The notes under the pieces are model-generated. The model made no database searches. It had not been told where the DNA came from and worked only from the letters and a program-made list of their open reading frames with translations. Below, piece after piece: positions 20,383-31,256 of a DNA stretch of 64,000 bases. This DNA is from Hydrangea macrophylla (lineage: Eukaryota; Streptophyta; Magnoliopsida; Cornales; Hydrangeaceae): NCBI GenBank assembly GCA_033977485.1, contig CM066984.1, positions 50,623,100 through 50,687,099 on the forward strand. The letters run 5' to 3'. Position numbers and translations under genes: made by a program. Position 1 is the stretch's first letter; each line of letters opens with the position of its first letter.

Positions 20383-22614
20383 TCACCGCACATGCATCAT
20401 GTTTGTATGGATCTGGCACTTGTGACACCTTCTTACGTACTCACAATAATCTTTCTCCAATGTTGTCCAGTAGTACCCTTGCCTTATAATCTTCTTGGCC
20501 AACATGTGACCGTTCATGTGAGGGCCACAGACCCCTTCGTGTATTTCCTCCATCATTCTTTTGGAGCTCTTTCCGAACAAGCAAGTCAGGTTGTGACCGT
20601 TGTATCCTTTCTTCAGCAGTTTCCCGCTGTAAATGATGAATTGCGCTGCGAATCTTCGAATTGCCCTTTTGTCTCTCTCGGTGGATTCTTGGGGGAACGT
20701 CCCCTTTTCTATGAAATCCCAGACGTCTTGGTACCACGGTGCTTCATTCTCTTCTTCCTCGATTACGGCAATCATATTGAACGAAGGCTCGTACCTTTGC
20801 TCAATTACCAAAGGCATCATCCTGACTCCCACAGGAATTTTGATCATGGAGGCTAAGGTAGCCAACGAATCTGCCAGCTGGTTTTCTTCCCTAGGCAAGT
20901 AGAAGAATGTTAAGCTCTTAAAGTGCTTCTTGAGCCCATCGAGACGGTCGTGGTAGGGTTTCAACCTTTCTTCTTTCACTTTCCATTCTCCTCTAGCCTG
21001 CGATATGATGAGGTTTGAATCCCCGAAGACATCCAACCTCCGAACTTTCAGCTCTAAGGCTGCTTCCATTCCCAGAATGCATGCTTCATACTCAGCAGTG
21101 TTGTTGGTGGAGTTATAATTGAGCTTGACTGCTAATGGAGTATGGTCCCCACTCGGCGATACTAAGATTATCCCTACTCCGTATCCCTTCATGTTGGCTG
21201 CCCCATCGAAGTACAACTTCCACTGTTCTTTCTTGATTTCCATGATGTTCTCGTCCGGAAATGGAAAGTCCCCACTCTCTTCGGAGTCAACGGCATGCTC
21301 TGCGAGGTGCTCAGCTACGGTTCTTCCTTTTACCGATTTGCTTGTAACATACTTGATATCGAATTCAGATAGTAGGAGTAACCAACGGGATATACGACCG
21401 GTTAGGACGGGTTTTTCGAGGAGGTATTTTAGAGGATCCATGCGGGATATGAGCACAACTGGGAAGGCCAGCATGTAGTGCCTTAGTCGGCGAGTGCACC
21501 AAACCAAGGCCCAGCATGTTTTTTCGAGGGTAGAGTAGTTGAGCTCATACCCAGTCATCCTCTTGCTGAGGTAATATATGGCTTTTTCGGAGTGGCTTTC
21601 TTCTCCTTCTTGGGCTAGCATGCAACCCATGGCATTTTCGGAGACAGATAGGTAAAGGAATAAGGGCTTATGAGGCATTGGTGGTGAAAGGACAGGCGGA
21701 TTTTGAAGGTAGGCTTTTATTTTGTCGAAAGCGGCTTGGCATTGGTCATCCCATTGGAACTTCTCCCCTTTTCTCAATAATCGGAACAGAGGATCGCATG
21801 TAGCTGTGAGCTTGGAAATGAAGCGGCTGATGAATTGGATTCTTCCGAGGAACCCCCTTACTTCTTTTTCATTCCGTGGTGGCGTCATTTCGAGGATTGC
21901 CTTGATCTTAGAGGGGTCCACCTCTATTCCCCTTTGTGTGATGAGAAAATCCAGGAGTTTACCGGAGGTTACGCCGAAAGTGCATTTCTTTGGATTCAGC
22001 CTCATCTTGTATTTGCGCAACCTTTCGAAGAACTTTCCCAGCGCTACTAGGTGCCCTTCTCTATCCTTGGATTTCACAATCATGTCGTCTACGTATACTT
22101 CTACCTCCTTGTGAATCATATCATGCAGCAGAGTGGTGGCAGCTCTTTGGTAAGTCGCCCCCGCGTTCTTGAGTCCAAAGGGCATTACTCTATAACAGTA
22201 GGTTCCCCAAGGGGTGGTGAATGTCGTCTTTTCCCGATCTTCTGGCGCCATTAGAATCTGATTGTACCCTGAGAAACCATCCATGAAAGACAGTAGCTCA
22301 TGTCCTGCGGTGTTATCTACCAAGACGTCAATGTGGGGAAGCGGGAAGCCATCCTTGGGACTGGCCTTGTTCAGATCACGAAAGTCGACGTACACACGAA
22401 CTTTTCCATCGTTCTTCGGGACTGGCACGATATTGGCAACCCATTCCGAGTATTCGGTGACAATGATGAACCCTGCCTTGAACTGCTTCTCCACCTCTTT
22501 TTTAACCTTGAGTGCCCATTCCGGTCTCATGCACCTCAATTTCTGCTTGACAGGTTTAGAATTAGGGAGGAGAGGAATATGATGTTGGACGATGTCGGGA
22601 TCGACCCCAGGCAT
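20383..22614 (-). CDS. Element D RT, RNase H, archaeal RNase H and integrase zinc finger
   Basis: 743 residues open. RT: Asp112 in SFMDGFSGYNQ and YVDD at 174-177 are present. The RT-linked RNase H (about 310-430) is degenerate: LYLSVSENAMG has no Asp where the first catalytic one is expected. A second, archaeal-type RNase H spans about 465-590 with Asp470 (LYFDGAAN), Glu508 (NTAEYEA), Asp532 (GDSN) and Asp582 (ADSLA), so it is probably the working RNase H. The HHCC finger of integrase is His699, His703, Cys730, Cys733. Dual RNase H defines the Tat lineage. Upstream, a TGA at 22627-22629 stands where B has Trp. Confidence 0.92.
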   Translation of the reverse strand: MPGVDPDIVQHHIPLLPNSKPVKQKLRCMRPEWALKVKKEVEKQFKAGFIIVTEYSEWVANIVPVPKNDGKVRVYVDFRDLNKASPKDGFPLPHIDVLVDNTAGHELLSFMDGFSGYNQILMAPEDREKTTFTTPWGTYCYRVMPFGLKNAGATYQRAATTLLHDMIHKEVEVYVDDMIVKSKDREGHLVALGKFFERLRKYKMRLNPKKCTFGVTSGKLLDFLITQRGIEVDPSKIKAILEMTPPRNEKEVRGFLGRIQFISRFISKLTATCDPLFRLLRKGEKFQWDDQCQAAFDKIKAYLQNPPVLSPPMPHKPLFLYLSVSENAMGCMLAQEGEESHSEKAIYYLSKRMTGYELNYSTLEKTCWALVWCTRRLRHYMLAFPVVLISRMDPLKYLLEKPVLTGRISRWLLLLSEFDIKYVTSKSVKGRTVAEHLAEHAVDSEESGDFPFPDENIMEIKKEQWKLYFDGAANMKGYGVGIILVSPSGDHTPLAVKLNYNSTNNTAEYEACILGMEAALELKVRRLDVFGDSNLIISQARGEWKVKEERLKPYHDRLDGLKKHFKSLTFFYLPREENQLADSLATLASMIKIPVGVRMMPLVIEQRYEPSFNMIAVIEEEENEAPWYQDVWDFIEKGTFPQESTERDKRAIRRFAAQFIIYSGKLLKKGYNGHNLTCLFGKSSKRMMEEIHEGVCGPHMNGHMLAKKIIRQGYYWTTLEKDYCEYVRRCHKCQIHTNMMHVR

Positions 22615-22626
22615 GTCTTCGTAAGA

Positions 22627-23580
22627 TCAAGCAAAAACATCTTTGAATTCTTTTAGCAAGAGGGTTAATTTTTCTTTTTCTTCTTTATTAAGGGTTGAGC
22701 CAATTTGCACAATCTGTGGATTATCTATTTCACCTAGGTTAACTGATAAAGTATCTTCGATTATTTCATAAGCAGGTGGTTTTTCAATTAGTTGCTTTAG
22801 TTCAATTGGGAGATCCTCGGAGGGATCTGTACATTCACAAGTGTTAGACACAGAGGAGTAAGCAGAATCGTCTTTCATTTCATTTATGACAGGTGAAGTG
22901 ATTACATTGGATAGTGGTGGGCTTACAGCAGCCGACTCCAGTACAGACTCGATAATTGGTAGTACAGACTTCGGGGGAATAGGGGATTGGGAGACACAGA
23001 CAGATGACTCTACAGCCTGGTTGCTCAGACCCTCCTCAGTTGGCTTGATCTGATCATCTTGGCTCTTGGCCCTCTTTTCTTCCTCCTTCTCAGCGGATTC
23101 CTCCCACATTTTCTTGATTGCTTCAGTGTCCAGGTATTTCAACCAGTCTTCCTCTGGGGTCTTCTCAACTTCTTCGGGATAGAACGGGTCTTGATATGGG
23201 GGCCTCTCGCAGTCAGCGAAGATTTCAAGCCCGGGGTGCCTTCTCCCAGTGGTTCGATGGATCCAGGGTTCAGGGAACCCGAAGTAAGGGAAATCATCCC
23301 CTTCTTTGACGAATTGTCCATTCAAAGTCTTGCGGTATGGTGGGAGACCCGTCACCCTTTTCTTCCATGGCCTCTGTAGCTCGGCGTCTTCATCAGTGGG
23401 CTTGTACCCTAACCCGAAAGTGCCTTGTTGCCCTTTGATCTGCGGGAATTCCCGAATTCCTTGCTGGCGTCGACCCAACCCCATTCCGGGGAAGTAGTTC
23501 ATCTTGCGGACAATGTTGACAACTGCGGAGTGGACTTCAGGGAATCGGTATTCATCTTTGATCATATGAACTTCTTCCAT
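22627..23580 (-). CDS. Element D protease-RT linker with a G-patch-like segment
   Basis: 317 open residues in the polyprotein frame. Near the N-terminus, YFPGMGLGRRQQGIREF followed by FGLGYKPT resembles a G-patch, an RNA-associated motif. The rest is an acidic, low-conservation linker with a FPYFGFPEPW motif and an end of EEKEKLTLLLKEFKDVFA, the usual lead-in to gypsy RT. A TAA at 23626-23628 and a TGA at 22627-22629 isolate it. B carries the homologous region at 41573-42755. Confidence 0.75.
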   Translation of the reverse strand: MEEVHMIKDEYRFPEVHSAVVNIVRKMNYFPGMGLGRRQQGIREFPQIKGQQGTFGLGYKPTDEDAELQRPWKKRVTGLPPYRKTLNGQFVKEGDDFPYFGFPEPWIHRTTGRRHPGLEIFADCERPPYQDPFYPEEVEKTPEEDWLKYLDTEAIKKMWEESAEKEEEKRAKSQDDQIKPTEEGLSNQAVESSVCVSQSPIPPKSVLPIIESVLESAAVSPPLSNVITSPVINEMKDDSAYSSVSNTCECTDPSEDLPIELKQLIEKPPAYEIIEDTLSVNLGEIDNPQIVQIGSTLNKEEKEKLTLLLKEFKDVFA

Positions 23581-23805
23581 GAAGAATCCTCCGATTTCTC
23601 CTTCTTCTAGCTCAGGTATTTGGACTTAAAAAATGGGAGCGTAATTTGGGAAAGCTTCATTACCCCAACTATTACCGAGGATGATCTTTACCTCCTTCTC
23701 ATGAATGTACTTGATCATTTGATGCACAGTGGATGATACAGCTTTGTTGGCACGAAGCCAGGGCCTTCCAATCAGCAGATTGAACGAGGCAGGTATGTCC
23801 ATGAC

Positions 23806-25707
23806 TTAAAAGATCTCAGTGCTCACCAAAGATCCTACCCGGATTTGGAGAGAAACGGTTCCCATCACATTTCTTCTAGTGTTGTCATAGGCTCTCACGG
23901 ATTGCACAGATGGCGTGATGTCAAGGACATTGACCCCCAAGGCGGTGGCAGTCCTCAGGGCACAGACATTTAAGGCCGAGCCTGTGTCGACTAGACAAAA
24001 CGGCACCTGTTGTTCCTTACATCCCACGGTGATGTATAATGCCTTGTTATGCGCGGATCCCTCTGGTGGCAGGTCCTCATCGGAGAATGTAATGATGGGG
24101 TCGGGGGTAAGCGCACCCAAGAAAGCTACCATGTCCTCCGGCGCGACGTCGATGGGGACTTCAATCCCAGCCAAGGCATTCAACACGGCTTGCCTGTGCT
24201 TATAGGATGTTACCATGATGTCCCACATCGAGAGATGTGCTTGGGTTTTCTTTAGCTGCTTGATCAGCTCAGTGTCTTCTTCGATGACCTCATCCATCTT
24301 ACCCTTCCCTTTGTCTTTAACCGGACCTTCCTCGGCGGCTTCAGTAGTAGGCTGCAGAGGCTGGTAGTGACGTCCTGACCTGGTCAGATGATCAATCTCG
24401 GCAGGAGTAGGCCCTTCTACAGTCCCATCCTTCTTGAACCAATCACAATCCGTTCCCACAAATGGCTTTTCCGGCTCATTCCAGATGGAAGCATCACTCT
24501 CGTTGTTAGGGTCATACCATTTGAGGTCTACCGCCCCTAGGTCATGCTCTTCCAGGAAGAACAAGTCTTGCTCGTCGTCAAGCTGTTGCTGCCACTCGTC
24601 ATTCTCCCCTCTGATCAGATGAATTCCCTCAGAATCCGGGATGTCAATGCAAGGCAAGGGTTGTCCTAGGGGGGTGATATAAGTAGCAGGGTTGAAGGGT
24701 ACGGGGCTGGACTCAATGAGGTTGACATTTTGGTGGTTTGGTAGGGGATTTTGGGTGATATGAGGCTGCTTTGGTGGTGGCTCGATGATATTCTGGTCGA
24801 TGAGGTCTTGGATGTCATGGCGGAGGCGCATGCAATCATCAGTGTTATGGCCGGGGGCTTGGTGGTAAGTACATCGCTTGGACATATCGCAGTTAGGCGG
24901 GAGATGGGTATTTCGAGGTTGGAGTAATTGGAGATGGCCCTTTTTGAGGAGGCGATCTAGGGCTGAGGAGAGAGAGATTTCTAGCTTGGCAAAATTGCGA
25001 GGGGGCTTTTTCTGGAAAGGGCGGTTGGAGGGACTTGCCTGGTTGGAGGGTTGGTATGTTCTTGGAGGGTATGCCATGGGTTGGCCGCTAAGGGCATTGA
25101 CATCCGGGGGATTCCGGGAGTAGTTGGGCCTTCTTGGCTGACTCGGAGGGTCTTCCTTTTTGATCTTCCCCTCCCTGATAGCATCTTCGATTCGGGTTCC
25201 GACTTCAAACAACTCCTCAAAGGTGGAGATGGACTGGTAGAATAATTTCTCATGATAAAGCGGCTGCAGATTCTGGATGAGCATCCTTACCTGTTCTTTC
25301 TCGATTGGCCGGTGGGTCATTTGGGCTACCTTGTTCCTCCATCTGCTCAGAAATGCAGCGAAGGATTCATTGTTGCTTTGCCGGGTTGTTTCCAAATCCC
25401 TGATGGTGACATCCAGCTCTTGATTGTAAGAGTAATGATCGACGAAGACTCGAACAATGTCCTCCCAGGCCCGGGTTTTGGAGGCTTCCAAGGTTAGGAA
25501 CCATGATAGTGCAGATTTTGCCAGAGTTTGTGGGAATAGCATTGCAATGTGGTCGTGGGTGCAACCCATGGACTGGAAGATACTCATACACAGCTTCACG
25601 TGGCTTTTCGGGTTTCCAGTTCCATCAAAACGATCGATGGCAGGCATTTTGAAATTCTCTGGCAGTTTCAGCTTGACAGGCTCGAAGAGGCCTTCCAGAT
25701 CTAACAT
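23806..25707 (-). CDS. Element D gag and protease
   Basis: 633 open residues in the same frame as pol. It holds a retrotransposon gag domain (FDGTGNPKSHVKLC through EDAIREGKIKK, about residues 25-190), a zinc-knuckle-like CTYHQAPGHNTDDC, then an acidic region and the retropepsin active site CLVDTGSALNVC (DTG intact). The protease C-terminus runs past the TAA at 23806-23808, which sits where Gln is likely (a short conserved GRPWL occurs downstream near 23765). N-terminal gag is cut off by a TAA at 25729-25731. Confidence 0.88.
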   Translation of the reverse strand: MLDLEGLFEPVKLKLPENFKMPAIDRFDGTGNPKSHVKLCMSIFQSMGCTHDHIAMLFPQTLAKSALSWFLTLEASKTRAWEDIVRVFVDHYSYNQELDVTIRDLETTRQSNNESFAAFLSRWRNKVAQMTHRPIEKEQVRMLIQNLQPLYHEKLFYQSISTFEELFEVGTRIEDAIREGKIKKEDPPSQPRRPNYSRNPPDVNALSGQPMAYPPRTYQPSNQASPSNRPFQKKPPRNFAKLEISLSSALDRLLKKGHLQLLQPRNTHLPPNCDMSKRCTYHQAPGHNTDDCMRLRHDIQDLIDQNIIEPPPKQPHITQNPLPNHQNVNLIESSPVPFNPATYITPLGQPLPCIDIPDSEGIHLIRGENDEWQQQLDDEQDLFFLEEHDLGAVDLKWYDPNNESDASIWNEPEKPFVGTDCDWFKKDGTVEGPTPAEIDHLTRSGRHYQPLQPTTEAAEEGPVKDKGKGKMDEVIEEDTELIKQLKKTQAHLSMWDIMVTSYKHRQAVLNALAGIEVPIDVAPEDMVAFLGALTPDPIITFSDEDLPPEGSAHNKALYITVGCKEQQVPFCLVDTGSALNVCALRTATALGVNVLDITPSVQSVRAYDNTRRNVMGTVSLQIRVGSLVSTEIF

Positions 25708-25728
25708 GTAATCATCGATACCCTTGCT

Positions 25729-26037
25729 TTACCTGAGTACGCTTTCCAGTTTGTCAACCTTGTCCATCTTTTCTTGGAGCTTCTTCTCGTATGCGGACGG
25801 TGGGACGCCCTGAAACCAGTCTTCTTCCCCATTAGTCTCAGGTGGGGGGAGTTCAAATTCCGGTGGTGGAAACCCGGGCGGAGGTTGCGGCCGCCGCTGC
25901 TTCAGTTCTTCCATGAACTTCAGAACCTGGGCCAGGCTGTCGGACTGCTGGCTTATGGTCGCTCCCAATTCAGTAACCTTGTTTTCCAACTCTTCCCTAT
26001 TCATGCTGATGTAAGCTGTCGGACTAATTCTGATCAA
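25729..26037 (-). CDS. Element D gag N-terminus
   Basis: About 102 residues in frame with the downstream gag. A coiled-coil-like heptad region is followed by a Pro-rich patch, then EKMDKVDKLESVLR before the stop. The B gag starts in the same way (EKIEKLERVMRKA) and has a TAG at nearly the same place. The start codon is uncertain. Confidence 0.6.
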   Translation of the reverse strand: MIRISPTAYISMNREELENKVTELGATISQQSDSLAQVLKFMEELKQRRPQPPPGFPPPEFELPPPETNGEEDWFQGVPPSAYEKKLQEKMDKVDKLESVLR

Positions 26038-26379
26038 ACGATTATCCGAACTCCTGACCCACGAATAAGACCCTGACTGCTGACCTTGGGAATCTATACT
26101 GACCTGACAGATTTTGAAAGGACTAGATTAGATCTTTGACAGTGGTGACTTTAGGCAGACAAAGATAGTGATGTGGACCGACTCGAAACAGTGCGTGCAG
26201 ATTGATGGGGAATGGTGCATGCAAATGGGACAAACATGCGGATGTAAGCCCTAATCTATATGATGCTCCTATTTCTAACAGATAGCAGCTAAACAAATAA
26301 GGTCCTAGCCATACAGAGTGTGCTAACCTTACTTTCTAGTATGATCACCAAGGGATAACATGGATTTCCAAGATACTTC

Positions 26380-26725
26380 GGGAATTTTGGACAGAGTTTC
26401 TGGGGGAAACTGGTCAATATGGTCATATCTGGGATATCTGGACAGAGTTTCTGGGAGAAACTGGTTAATGTGGTTATATCTGGGATATTTTGGACAGAGT
26501 TTCTGGGGGAAACTGGTCAATATGGTCATATCTGGGATATCTGGACAGAGTTTCTGGGAGAAACTGGTTAATGTGGTTATATCTGGGATACTTGGACAGA
26601 GTTTCTGGGGAAACTGGTTAATGTGGTTATATCTGGGATATTTGGACAGAGTTTCTGGGGAAACTGGTTAATGTGGTTATATCTGGGATATTTGGACAGA
26701 GTTTCTGGGGGAAACTGGTAAGTAC
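26380..26725. repeat. About 51-bp leader minisatellite of D
   Basis: Seven copies of a unit starting GGACAGAGTTTCTGGGGGAA and ending ATCTGGGATAT, 50-52 bp each, between the primer site and gag. Two subtypes (GGTCAATATGGTC and GGTTAATGTGGTT) alternate, suggesting that a 102-bp dimer was duplicated. Confidence 0.85.
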
Positions 26726-27329
26726 GGTTATAGTGATCATACTTTCTAGCAGGTTTTCGCACTCCTATGTCTCAAGACCGACAAACAAGGTTTGCGGTGT
26801 ATATCTTTGCGAGCATGGAGTAGACATCCTTGTCATGATGCTTAGGCAGGTCAACTCAATGTGACTACTTGTGAGTGATTGCCTTGGAAATCATAAGAAA
26901 GAGGTTCTGTTCTATGCCACATAAGCGTCTACACCGTGCAGGTAATCCCGTCAGGGCATACAGCAGTTATATCACATTATCCTATCTGAAAAGATAAATG
27001 AACAGTCCTATGAAAGGTTCTACAGGAATCTATATGCAAAGGCTGGGTTTAGTCAAAGACGGTCCGTTGACGAGAGTTCCAATATACCGTCAGGGAGACA
27101 GTACGGAGGTTTTTTACTCTTTTTGATATACCTTGGAAGGTACAGTATCAACGGTGACTTGTGCCCTGGCACAGCAAGACCTGAACAATGTCAGCGCCGC
27201 GTTTCAGACACAGTCGGAGGGGGGAAATGCAAGAGTGCAATGCGGTGAACCAAACATAGTAAAAAGATGATTTTAAGGATGCTTCTTATAAGTCAAACCT
27301 CTGTATTATTTTGTTTTTAAAATAAAAAT
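26726..27329 (-). other. Element D leader, non-coding
   Basis: Untranslated leader between the minisatellite and the primer site. No ORF or other repeat is supported. Confidence 0.5.
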
Positions 27330-27346
27330 CCCCAGCAGAGTCGCCA
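27330..27346 (-). other. Element D primer binding site
   Basis: The minus strand reads TGGCGACTCTGCTGGGG, three bases from the 5' LTR end. Tat/Ogre elements use an Arg-tRNA-type site of this kind. An almost identical site in B is at 37984-38001. Confidence 0.85.
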
Positions 27347-27349
27347 GAT

Positions 27350-30300
27350 TGTGGATACCGGGATTCCACCTCTTTGCTATGTTTTGAAATTCGTTTGATT
27401 TTGAATCAAGGAGAGAGAAAAGGTCTGTTGAAAACAGATACAGAGTCGCCACTTGGTCTTTAAGGAACCAAGAAACATAATTTTGACTCACCCAAACAGA
27501 TAAGGGCACCGGCCCTTCATAACCAAAGAACTTGGTTCGGGGTTTTGGTACGAGAGAGGAAGGAGCCTTTGTCACGACTAAAACACCCTCAACTCGCCCC
27601 GTCTTTCGACGGGCCTCAATTAGCATCCAAATAATCATCTTATACTAGGTATGGTTCGACAAATAATACTACGATAGTATATTACATCACATAAGAAACT
27701 TGAAATGAAAGATCTAAAGATAAGATATCATTCATAAGATCTAAGCCAAATATCACACAATGCGAAGTGAAAGATCACACAAATAAACCTAGGAAAAATC
27801 GTCTAATCATATATCAATTAATCAAGTTTTCCTAATCTAAAGGGGGACATGAATTGTTCTTGAAACAAATAAACAAAGAAATCAAAATATGCTTAACAAG
27901 CTAGTATGATGCATGTTATTCTTTGAGAAAAGAAGATCTCTCAATCCCCGGGACGGATGAGAAAGGATGATTAGATCAAAGGGGAAGCATGAATGTGTGA
28001 TCAAGTTCATTCCTTATAATCTCCTTGGATTAAGAGTTACAAAAACCCCAAATCATGCATGAATGCAATGTATGTATCTAAAATGTGCAAAGGTTGTAGT
28101 GTGTTTTGTGTACATGGATTTCTAGAATGACTTAGAAGTCTAAAATGTGTATGAATGAATGAATGAAATTAACATGGTATGTGTACAAATGTAGTATGAA
28201 CTACTTCCTAAGATATGAACTAATTTGGAATGCATATAAGCATCAAATCAAAGAATGCAAGTTAAAGTATACTTGCTGTGAATAGTGGACAGAACAGTAG
28301 CATGATCTTTTGGAATTTGAAAAGAGGGGTTAGGAATGTTTTCAATGCATGATTTTTTATGAAGATGTTCCTTATTGTGTCTATAACACAACGCAAAAGG
28401 CCAATCTTGAATAGCTATCACAGATTGAGAGAAATCATATAAACAACAGAGGTCACTCAGAAACAGAGTTCGTACTGTCGACTGAAATGTTGAAAAATCT
28501 TAGAAAATGAAAACGAATGATCTAAAGGCCCATTTTATACAGAACGTTTCCTAAGACATTTAACTTTAAGGGAAAAATAAGTTAGGACCACCCCTTTTGG
28601 AAAAGTTTTCTGGAAAAGAGGTCGTAAGTTGACCTAGCTGCTGTGACAGCAAAAACAGAATGTTTGGAAGGAATGTTGGGACCCAAATGGACCATTTCCA
28701 AGTACTTCCAAGTCAAACCAAAAATCATGGGTGTTCTCCAATGAGTTAGGAAGACTTTATAAGTGGCCTTGTATCCATATGTTGAGTATTGAGTTCTAGA
28801 AAAATCTTTGAACTCAACTCACTCACTGTTTTGACTCATTGTTTTGAAGATTTTGGAGAAAACAAAGTTTTGTTTCTTGAAACCAAATGAGAGGGATTGA
28901 GAGGGGTTTTGAATTAGATGTTTTGAAAACATATTTTCAACACTCAATAAGGATCATAGCCACTTAGAATACCTACATCAAACTCATCATTTAAGAACCT
29001 CCAAGATTGTTGGAGAGATTTATTTTATTTTTGAACATAACTTCAATACATTCCAAGAATACCTTGGAAGTATTGAGGTTATGATCATCATCTATCAAAC
29101 ATGTTTTTGAGGTCACGAGCTACTATCCATAAGGATTCACTCACCCCAAACTTCATATCATCACTTAGATGACGATGAACTAGTAAGTAAATAAAGAAAA
29201 TAAAAAGAAATGGGATAAGAAGAGATGAACAATAAATAAACAAGCAAGTAGATGATAATCAATAGATGATATTAATGAAGCATGAGACTTGTAGATTGAT
29301 GTATCACTCATATGTAATGACACTAGACATGGAAGAATCTTCCACTCTCTTGAATGCTCACTAAAATGGTGGTTGGGAGTATTGAATGTTGAAGTAAATG
29401 GAAGTAATGAAGTAAAAACAAAGTTAGAACTCACTTTTGTTTTTGAAAATCAAAGAAGAAAGCTTCTTTTCTCTCTACTCTAACCTTATCTCTACAACTT
29501 TCTCTCCCAAACTTTTCCAAAACTCACATTTGACTCTCCTAAAATGAGGAGTAATGGGGTGTTTATATAGGCCAACTTGGGGTGTTTTTGGGATTTAGAA
29601 AGTACTCCCATTGGCTCCAAACATCTGAAATCATAAAACTACGTCGTTTTGGCTTTTAATTAATCAAAATGGGACCACAAAACATATTACAAAAATGGAC
29701 TGTTCTGGAGGGGAGTGCCGCGGCGGCAGTGCTCCTCCCTTCGTCTGGATAATGCTGTTTAGGCCCCCCGAAGTTCTGGTATTCGCGAAAAGGCCCTATT
29801 TTGTCCGAAATTCACAGAAAATGCATACGAACTCCAAATCGAGGTTGTGATATACCGTTGGAAAGGTAATGGAGTCTACTTTACATAACAAATAGTTCGG
29901 GGATAGGTCACTTTGAAAAGTTTTACGGTATTCGCGATAAAAACCGATTTGATCGCCTTTTTTCACCTTTGGAAATTCATAATAAATTCGTTTTAAATCC
30001 CGAAATTATGTATGACATACCGTTGGAAAGCTATTGACCTCTAGTATCCATGAAAAATATTTGAAAATTGTTTCGGCGCCCCGGTTCCGAAGTCAAATTT
30101 TGGTCAAACTGGTCAAACCTGGGATTCCCGGGAAGTTCTGGAAACCTCTGGGAGTTCCCGGGAGCTGATGTTTTCGCTCGATTTTCTTTTGGAACTTGTT
30201 TTAACACATTTTTTATGATTTAGAATGATTTTGGTGAATTCGAACAATTTTGGTCAAACTTGGTCAAACCTGGTCAAACCTTGGTCAAACCGGTCAACGG

Positions 30301-30587
30301 GGACTTTCCGAGAACTTTCGGGACTTCCGGGAGTCTCTGGGAGCTGACGATTTCATCCGATTTTTCTTAAAAACTCATTTTATCACTTTTCTTACGACGT
30401 AGCATGTTTTCAGAACTTTGGGACCAAATCTGGGAGTTTTCGTGCTTTCAGGGGCATTTTGGTCATTCTGAGCATTCTGAGAGATAGAGTTGACTTCCGA
30501 GAGTCCTTTTGAGTCTTTTACGATCATTGTGAACCACCAAGCTATGGGTCTCCTAAATCTGATAGCCGACAAAATCGGGTGTCTACA
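27350..30587 (-). repeat. Element D 5' LTR (right)
   Basis: 3,238 bp, starting TGTAGACACCCG on the minus strand and ending GGTATCCACA. It matches the left LTR almost base for base. The palindromic array is reduced to one word at 29714-29732. TATA box at 29562-29570 (minus). Confidence 0.95.
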
Positions 30588-31256
30588 AGTTGTGATTAAA
30601 AGAAATGGTTCTTTTATTTGTTCTGGTATTAAATCAAATGGTTTGTATGTGACTACTCCCAATACTTCTAAAGATTCTTGTATGGCACTTAATAACTCAG
30701 TGGTAATTGTACCATCCAAAAGAAAGGAACCTTCTACCAATCCAACAAAGCTTTGGCATATGTGGCTTGGCCATATCAATCCAAATAGGATTGGCAGACT
30801 AGCCAAAGAAGGGGTCTTAGGCGATTCTCGAAACAATGGATGCGAGTCTTGTTTAGAGGGTAAGATGACCAAAAGGCCCTTTCCCGCTAAGGGTAATAGG
30901 ACCAATGTATTGTTGGAATTAGTTCATACTGATGTGTATGGACCAATAATTATTATAGCAAGAGGTGGTTATGAGTATTTCATTACATTTACCGATGACC
31001 ACTCTAGGTATGGATATGTGTACCTAATGCCGCACAAGTCTGAAGCCTTTGAAAAGTTCAAAGAGTTTAGGGTTGAAGTGGATAAGCAATTAGGCACACA
31101 TATCAAGTCCATTCGATCTGATCGAGGTGGCGAGTACCTCTCTAATGAGTTTATTGATCACCTCATATAGAATGGAATTCTGTCATAGTTGATTGCACCT
31201 GGTATGCCTGAACAGAATGGTGTAGCAGAGAGAAGGAACCGGACACTTTTAGAAGT
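30588..31256 (+). pseudogene. Element A integrase, broken
   Basis: Resumes the A reading frame after D. A GAG-pre-integrase segment (LWHMWLGHINPNRIGRL, CESCLEGKMTKRPF) carries the H..H..C..C finger; the core shows Asp in HTDVYGP, Asp in SDRGGEY and Glu in PEQNGVAERRN. An in-frame TAG at 31168-31170 and another about 20 bp later lie between the second Asp and the Glu. A frame change follows near 31256. Not functional. Confidence 0.85.

Larger units (their letters stand above)
9854..30587 (-). mobile_element. Tat/Ogre-type Ty3/gypsy element D, complete with both LTRs
   Basis: A 20.7-kb element with LTRs 9854-13146 and 27350-30587, TG...CA ends, and a perfect AGTTG duplication at 9849-9853 and 30588-30592. 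On the minus strand the order is 5' LTR, primer site, leader minisatellite, gag, protease, RT, RNase H, archaeal RNase H, integrase, hairpin module, antisense genes, 99-bp tandem repeats, polypurine tract, 3' LTR. Dual RNase H, the primer site and size identify the Tat lineage. LTRs are nearly identical apart from copy-number differences of short repeats, yet the polyprotein has five in-frame stops. Confidence 0.95.

Noticed and set aside
20008..23610. Numerous plus-strand ORFs opposite D pol
   Set aside because: Shadows of the conserved minus-strand polyprotein; no independent domain.
30375..30905. 176-codon minus-strand ORF across the D LTR and A integrase border
   Set aside because: Spans an insertion junction and overlaps a clear integrase frame on the other strand.
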